The notes under the pieces were generated by a model. The model saw nothing but the letters and a program-made list of their open reading frames with translations. It did not search any database and was not told the origin of the DNA. From Ralstonia pickettii (lineage in GTDB: Bacteria > Pseudomonadota > Gammaproteobacteria > Burkholderiales > Burkholderiaceae), in NCBI RefSeq assembly GCF_030582395.1, contig NZ_CP104381.1, forward strand, positions 1,860,001-1,924,000: a stretch of 64,000 nt of DNA. The letters are read 5' to 3'. Position numbers and translations under genes: made by a program. Below are positions 58,975 through 64,000 of this stretch, in pieces (positions within the stretch are counted from its first letter, which is position 1; each line of letters begins with the position of its first letter).

Positions 58975-60986
58975 ATGCAGATGGGCAACCCGCGTGTGCG
59001 ACACGGTCGCATGCTCATGTCGCGCTGCTGTGCGCGGCGCTTTCGCTTTCAATCGGGGGCTGCGGCGGCGATGACGGTTCGACTGTCGCCAACAGCACAC
59101 CCGCCGATTCAAACACCACCACGCAGCCACCACAGCCGACACAGCCTGCCGCTGCCAACTGGACCACGCTTGGCACGCGCGCCGCGCCGGCGCAACCAGG
59201 AACGTCCATCACCAGCAACGCCGGCGCCAAGTGGGCCGACTACAACCCGCCCGCGCTCTACGCAGGCTTTGCGAAGCAAGCCACGCAGTACATCACGATG
59301 CCCGACGGCACAAAGCTGGCGGCATACGTGACGCTGCCCGCCGACGCATCCGGCAAAGCCGCGACCGGCACTTTCCCGACGGTGCTCGTGCAGACCTCGT
59401 ACAACGGCGGGAACGCGCAATACGAAGCATCGATTGGCGCAGCGTTGGGTGCAGCGGATCCGTACATCGTTCAGCACGGCTACGCGACGGTAGTGGTGGA
59501 TGTGCGCGGCACCGGCCAGTCGCAGGGCACGTGGGACGCCTTTGGCGCCGATGAGCAGAGCGACTACGGCCACGTGGTCGACTGGGTGACGCAGCAATCG
59601 TGGAGCAACGGCGCCATCGGCCTGTACGGCGTGTCGTACCTCGGCATCACGACGGTCATCACGGCGGCGCAGAACCATCCGGCAGTCAAGGCGGCCTTCC
59701 CCATCGTGCCGATTGGGGACGGCTACCGCGACATCGTCTTCACGGGCGGGCAGACCAATCTGACGTTCATCCCGGCGTGGTTCGGGCTGGTGTCGGTGCT
59801 CAGCCTGACCGATCCGACGCTCGTGACAGACCCGACAATCGGTCTGCCGGCCGTGCTGCAGCATCTGGTGTCTGCGGTCACGACGTTCCAGTTGCCCACC
59901 ATGTTGCAAGCGCTGCTGGGCAGCACCGCCACGGCCTATGACGGCGCGTTCTGGGCGACGCGCTCGCCGCTGGAGAACGACGGCAAGATCAAGGTGCCGA
60001 CCTTCGTGGTGGGCGGCCTGCACGATCTTTTCCAGCGCAGCGAGCCGCTCACGTACGAGCGCATCAAGACACAGGCGCCGGCCAAGCTGCTGATCGGGCC
60101 GTGGACGCATCTGCAGGCCGCGTTGGGCAGCGGTTTGCCCATCGATGGCGTTCCGCCGCTGAACCACATTCAGTTGCAATGGTTCGACCAGTACGTCAAA
60201 GGCATGAACGTGGGCGCAGATGCGCTTCCCAATGTCACGCAATACGTGACCGGCCTCGGCCACTACGCCACCGCCACGGACTGGCCGCATCCGCAGGTGC
60301 AGGCGCAGCAGCTCTTCCTGCGCGGCGACAAGAGCCTGTCGACCACCGCGCCGGCCGCCAAGGAAGCGTCGAACAAGGTCGCACAGCAGCCGCTGAATGG
60401 CGCGTGCTCCATCAGCCTGTCGCAATGGACGGCAGGCCTGACGGGCTTCATCCCTCTGCCATGCCAGACGGACGACACGCTTGCCGAAGCCGCCGACGTG
60501 AGGTTCGAAACGCCGTCCATGCCGGCCGATGTCTATCTCAACGGGCCGATCGAAGCCGATGTGTGGATCTCGACCACCGCGCTGGACGCCGGCGTCTCGG
60601 TCCGCATTGACGACGTGGACGCTGCCGGCAATGTCACGCCGCTCACCGATGGCCTTCAAACCGCCTCGCTGCGTGCGGTGGACGCGAGCCGATCGCGCAC
60701 GATGAACGGCCTGATGATCCAGCCATGGCATCCGTTCACGCCCGGCTCCGTCCAGCCGCTCGTGCCGGGCCAGGCCGTCCTGGTGCCGGTTGAGGTGTTC
60801 CCGACCAGTGCTCTCATCGCCAAGGGCCACAAGCTGCGCGTAGCGGTGGGCGCAAGCAACCTGCCGCAGGGCGTGCCACCGCTGCCTACGCTGCTCAACT
60901 CGTTGATCGGCGTGCTGACGATCTATAGCGATGCTGCGCACCCGTCCAAGGTGGTTCTGCCAGTGGTGCCCGCCACCGCGCTGTAG
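58975..60986 (+). pseudogene. CocE/NonD-family lipoprotein hydrolase with an apparent frameshift in the signal peptide
   Basis: A roughly 670-residue X-Pro dipeptidyl-peptidase/CocE-type serine hydrolase. The nucleophile Ser is in GLYGVSYLG, with later Asp (GGLHDLF) and His (GPWTHL) of the triad, then the C-terminal jelly-roll. The only good start (AGAGGAGA then ATG 58975) opens a frame that leaves the coding frame near 59019. One extra G there would join the start to a lipoprotein signal (VALLCAALSLSIGGC). As given, the downstream frame has no sensible start, so the gene is either broken or misread by one base. The mature part is fully intact. Confidence 0.7.
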
Positions 60987-61009
60987 CAAAAGCGGCTGCT
61001 GGCAATCAC

Positions 61010-61036
61010 ACGGCCCCACTTCGGTGGGCCGTTTTC
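61010..61036 (+). terminator. terminator after the CocE-like gene
   Basis: ACGGCCC...GGGCCGT hairpin with a TTCG loop and a T-run. Confidence 0.85.
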
Positions 61037-61493
61037 TTTACACACCGGCTACCGCCAAAACACCTAGCGAGCTAAATACATACGTAAAACTACGGAGCGT
61101 AAGTGATGCGAAGAGAAACTCGAATAGCTGACATTAAATAACCTAAATACGGTAGGAAAACGTTGGCGTCGCCCCGTCCGCATAATTCATCGCACGATTC
61201 GAAATGCTGATAAGCCAGCCCTTGCCACACAAGGTTTCGCTGGTAAAACAATCCCCTCACATGCATTAAGTAAAAACGCGCATGAGAAAGTTATTCAGGA
61301 TTTTCTTTTGAATGCCGATAACCCCGTGGAGACCGGAAAATCAGACAAAGATAACTCGGTCACACCATGACATAACCTGCATCCTTCCTAAGTACAGCAC
61401 CTTGCATATAACAAACGTGGTCGTCGACCGTCCTTTTCCAGCCGCTCCGGTGCGCGACCCCATCTCAATTCATTCAGCAAACCGGAGGACGCT
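61037..61493. other. 457-base AT-rich upstream region of the chemoreceptor gene
   Basis: No gene seen; an AT-rich leader holding the sigma-28-like promoter listed separately. Confidence 0.5.
61295..61321 (+). promoter_or_regulatory. sigma-28 (FliA)-like promoter
   Basis: GCCGATAA (61314-61321) is an exact sigma-28 -10 box. Eleven bases upstream is TCAGGATT, a 5/8 match to the -35 TAAAGTTT. It lies about 170 bases before the chemoreceptor start, a fitting target for flagellar class-3 control. Confidence 0.6.
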
Positions 61494-63071
61494 GTGAACC
61501 TTTCGCAGATGACCATCAAGGCCAAGCTCACCATGGGCTTTGGCGTACTGGCAGCCATTGTTGTCGTGGTATCGGGCATGTCGTTGCGGGCGCTGTCCGA
61601 GTCGACCGAAGGATTCTCGAGCTACGTGCACGGCATCAGCGCCCGCGCAGACGTCGCCAACGACGTGCGCACGGCGGTCGATCGCCGCGCGATTGCCGCG
61701 CGCAACCTGGTTCTCGTGGTAACGCAAAAAGACCTGGATCTGGAAAAGGCAGAAGTCCTGCGCGCGCACGACGATGTGAAGAGCAAGCTCAAGCAGCTCA
61801 ACGACCTGTTGGCGGGCGCCAAGGACGTCACCGACCGCGCCCGTACGCTGGTGGAAGACATCAACCGCGTGGAAGCGCAGTACGGCCCGGTGGCAACCGA
61901 CATTGTCGGGCTGGCGCTGGCGGGCAAACGCGACGAGGCCGTCCAGAAGATGGACAACGAATGCCGCCCGCTGCTGGCTGCGCTCATCAAGACCACCGAC
62001 GCGTATGCCACCTACACGCACGAACGTCAGGAGCAGCTCGTGCAGGCGTATGAGGCGCAGTACGTCTCGCAGCGCAATCTGCTGACCGGCCTGTCGATCG
62101 GCGCGGTGCTGCTGGCGGTGATTGCCGGCATGGTCATCACGCGTTCGATCACGCAGCCGATCCGCACGGCAGTGGATGTCGCCCGAACGGTTGCACGTGG
62201 CGACCTGAGCAGCCGCATCGACGTGCGCGGCAAGGACGAGACGAGTCACCTGCTCTCCGCCCTGCGCGACATGAACGGCCGCCTGACCGAGATCGTCGAC
62301 AAGGTGCGCGACAGCAGCAGCAGCGTCGCGGGCGCCGCCAAACAGATTGCCGCCGGCAATGCCGACCTGAGCCAGCGCACGGAAGCGCAGGCATCTTCGC
62401 TGCAGGAGACCGCGGCCAGCATGGAAGAGCTGACGTCCACCGTGAAGCAGAACGCGGAAAACGCCCAGCACGCCACCGCGCTCGCCTCTACTGCCTCGGA
62501 AGTGGCGCTCAAGGGCAGCACGGTCGTCAGCCAGGTCGTGTCGACCATGCAGGACATCAGCGACCGCTCGAGCAAGATTGCCGACATCACCGGCATCATC
62601 GAAGGCATCGCGTTCCAGACCAACATCCTCGCGTTGAACGCCGCCGTTGAAGCCGCACGCGCGGGCGAGCAGGGCCGCGGCTTTGCGGTGGTGGCCAGCG
62701 AGGTGCGCAGCCTGGCGCAGCGTTCGTCAACGGCGGCCAAGGAGATCAAGGAACTGATCGCCTCGTCGGTGGAGCGCATCCATGACGGCTCCACGCTGGC
62801 GGGCGAGGCCGGAGAAACGATGACGGAGGTCACGCAAGCTGTGGCCCGCGTCACGCACATCATGGAAGAGATTGCCGCCGCATCGGTGGAGCAGAAGCGC
62901 GGCATCGAGCAGGTCAACCAGGCGATCTCGCAAATGGATGAAGTCACGCAGCGCAATGCGGCGCTGGTGGAAGAAGCCGCCGCCGCATCGCAATCGCTGC
63001 AGGACCAAGGGCAGGAGTTGAACGCCACAATGTCGTTCTTCCGCGTCGATCCGCACGCCGTACACGCCTGA
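61494..63071 (+). CDS. methyl-accepting chemotaxis protein
   Basis: A 525-residue chemoreceptor. A first membrane helix ([18 protein letters not shown]), a four-helix periplasmic sensor (about 35-190), a second helix ([20 protein letters not shown]), HAMP, and the signalling domain with the hairpin tip [45 protein letters not shown]. There is no C-terminal CheR-binding pentapeptide. GTG 61494 follows GGAGGA. The ligand is unknown. Confidence 0.93.
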   Translation: MNLSQMTIKAKLTMGFGVLAAIVVVVSGMSLRALSESTEGFSSYVHGISARADVANDVRTAVDRRAIAARNLVLVVTQKDLDLEKAEVLRAHDDVKSKLKQLNDLLAGAKDVTDRARTLVEDINRVEAQYGPVATDIVGLALAGKRDEAVQKMDNECRPLLAALIKTTDAYATYTHERQEQLVQAYEAQYVSQRNLLTGLSIGAVLLAVIAGMVITRSITQPIRTAVDVARTVARGDLSSRIDVRGKDETSHLLSALRDMNGRLTEIVDKVRDSSSSVAGAAKQIAAGNADLSQRTEAQASSLQETAASMEELTSTVKQNAENAQHATALASTASEVALKGSTVVSQVVSTMQDISDRSSKIADITGIIEGIAFQTNILALNAAVEAARAGEQGRGFAVVASEVRSLAQRSSTAAKEIKELIASSVERIHDGSTLAGEAGETMTEVTQAVARVTHIMEEIAAASVEQKRGIEQVNQAISQMDEVTQRNAALVEEAAAASQSLQDQGQELNATMSFFRVDPHAVHA

Positions 63072-63387
63072 TCCGGACACTGTCACTGTTGTAGCCGTCA
63101 TCTCCAATCTGTCCTTCAGCCCGCCGCCGAAAGGCCGCGGGCGTTTTCTTTTTTCTGTCCTGTGTCTTTCGTTAGGCCGTCGTTCGTGACTTCCGCTGCA
63201 TTGGCGGGCTCGCACGCGCGACGCAAAGTGAACTTGCCCAGTCTCTCATCTGCGACGGGGCAAGTTGGGGCCGCGTTCGGCCCGCCCTGCCGACGAAGGC
63301 CACCATGCGACACACAAGCCCACACCTGCAACGCGGCCCGCTTCCCACCCTCCTGCCGTGCACGCAGCTCGACGACCGGAGGCCGGC
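63072..63387. other. 316-base intergenic region
   Basis: Holds the terminator of the chemoreceptor gene; otherwise nothing recognised. Confidence 0.6.
63119..63154 (+). terminator. terminator after the chemotaxis gene
   Basis: GCCCGC/GCGGGC stem (63119-63124 and 63137-63142) with an inner GCC/GGC pairing, then a T-rich run. Confidence 0.82.
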
Positions 63388-64000
63388 ATGATCCGGCTGC
63401 GCCTCGCGCATTCGCTGCGCCCACGGGCAGTACCGCAGACACAACCCATCCCGCCGCTCGCTGAACAACTGCGTGAAGAGTGCGAAGCCATGGCCCGCTT
63501 TGCCCTGCATCACGGGCTTCCCGTTGCGCCGGAACTCATCGCTCAGCTCGGCGAACTCATCGACGGTCAAACGTCTGCGCATGCCACACCGCACCACGCG
63601 CTGGCCGCAATCCACCGCAAACTTGCGGCAGCCATTGCCCCGGCCACACCGCAGGCCGTCACGCTGCTCGACGCACAGCATCGCAGCGATCATCCGTTCC
63701 CGTGGCTCGGCCCGGTGCCGTTGATCCGGCTGCTGACCAGCGCCGCGATCGTCTTCCTGATCGCCGTGATTGCCACGGGCATGTCGCCCGACGTGTCGAG
63801 CGCGAACATCGACCGGGGCTTTCTGGATTCGGACGGCGCGCCCCTGCTGTGGAACACGCTGTTCCTGCTGTTCTGCGCGGGCTTGGGTGCGTCGTTTGCC
63901 ACGCTGTTTCAGGCACATCGCTACGTGGCCGCGTCCACCTACGACCCCAAGTACGACGCCTCCTACTGCGCGCGGTTGATCCTCGGGGTGATTGCCGGAT
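63388..64000 (+). CDS. membrane protein of unknown function, 3' end outside window
   Basis: An open frame of 204 codons from ATG 63388 (GGAGG upstream) to the window edge. The N-terminal 110 residues are soluble; two membrane helices follow (LIRLLTSAAIVFLIAVIATGM and LLWNTLFLLFCAGLGASFATLF), and the frame is still open. Not recognised. Confidence 0.65.
   Translation, partial: MIRLRLAHSLRPRAVPQTQPIPPLAEQLREECEAMARFALHHGLPVAPELIAQLGELIDGQTSAHATPHHALAAIHRKLAAAIAPATPQAVTLLDAQHRSDHPFPWLGPVPLIRLLTSAAIVFLIAVIATGMSPDVSSANIDRGFLDSDGAPLLWNTLFLLFCAGLGASFATLFQAHRYVAASTYDPKYDASYCARLILGVIAG

Noticed and set aside
59109..61019. 636-codon leftward open frame opposite the CocE-like gene
   Set aside because: Antisense shadow with Arg/Gly/His-rich composition and no recognisable domain.

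Overview
This is a chromosomal segment of a GC-rich betaproteobacterium of the Burkholderiaceae, most likely a Ralstonia of the pickettii/mannitolilytica/insidiosa type. That call rests on the style of the encoded proteins and on the P2-like prophage, which resembles known Ralstonia myophages. The window holds about 16.5 kb of host DNA, a complete-looking 41.4 kb P2-type prophage in the 3' end of a tRNA-Ser(GGA) gene, and about 6 kb more host DNA.

Left host part (1-16500): a partial hypothetical gene, an LpxO-like Fe(II)/2-oxoglutarate hydroxylase, a YSC84-type lipoprotein, then a co-directional, translationally coupled run of eight genes. These are a LysR regulator, an FAD monooxygenase, a Dpp/Opp-type ABC importer (two permeases, two ATPases, a binding protein), a BAAT-type hydrolase fused to a CMD domain, and an AhpD-like protein. 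The run looks like an uptake-and-oxidation pathway for an unknown substrate. A divergent pair encodes an IorAB-type molybdenum hydroxylase.

Prophage (16598-58022): attL core, integrase, a cluster of GGTAAT repeats, accessory genes (an AAA ATPase; a LexA-box-controlled operon with an SRAP/YedK-family protein; a HEPN-like protein), then P2-order structural genes. Portal and terminase are leftward; scaffold, capsid, head completion, lysis cassette with nested Rz1, baseplate, fibres, sheath, tube, E/E' frameshift, tape measure, U and D are rightward. Three identical-architecture palindromes (TGTTGT-N13-ACAACA) sit where P2 has its Ogr-dependent late promoters, and an Ogr-like zinc-finger gene is present. 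Past gene D is an accessory and lysogeny region: an ApeA-like HEPN defence protein, several unknowns, two related zinc-ribbon cassettes, a repressor without a peptidase domain, an RHH-like protein, a CII-like protein, Ogr, a BRO antirepressor, small membrane proteins, a primase-helicase, an AlpA-like protein, and attR.

The most unusual signal is a short RHIM-like peptide motif (I-x-x-G-x-x-N-V-Q-[ILV]-G) in three otherwise unrelated prophage proteins: the C-terminal tail of the repressor, the N-terminus of a tiny membrane protein, and the N-terminus of a protein co-transcribed with a HEPN-like gene. This suggests homotypic (possibly amyloid-type) signalling linking lysogeny control to candidate effectors. 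With ApeA, the ATPase and the SOS-controlled SRAP operon, the prophage looks heavily armed.

Right host part (58023-64000): the displaced tRNA terminator, a small hypothetical gene, a CocE/NonD-family lipoprotein hydrolase that appears frameshifted in its signal peptide, a methyl-accepting chemotaxis protein with a sigma-28-like promoter, and a partial membrane-protein gene.
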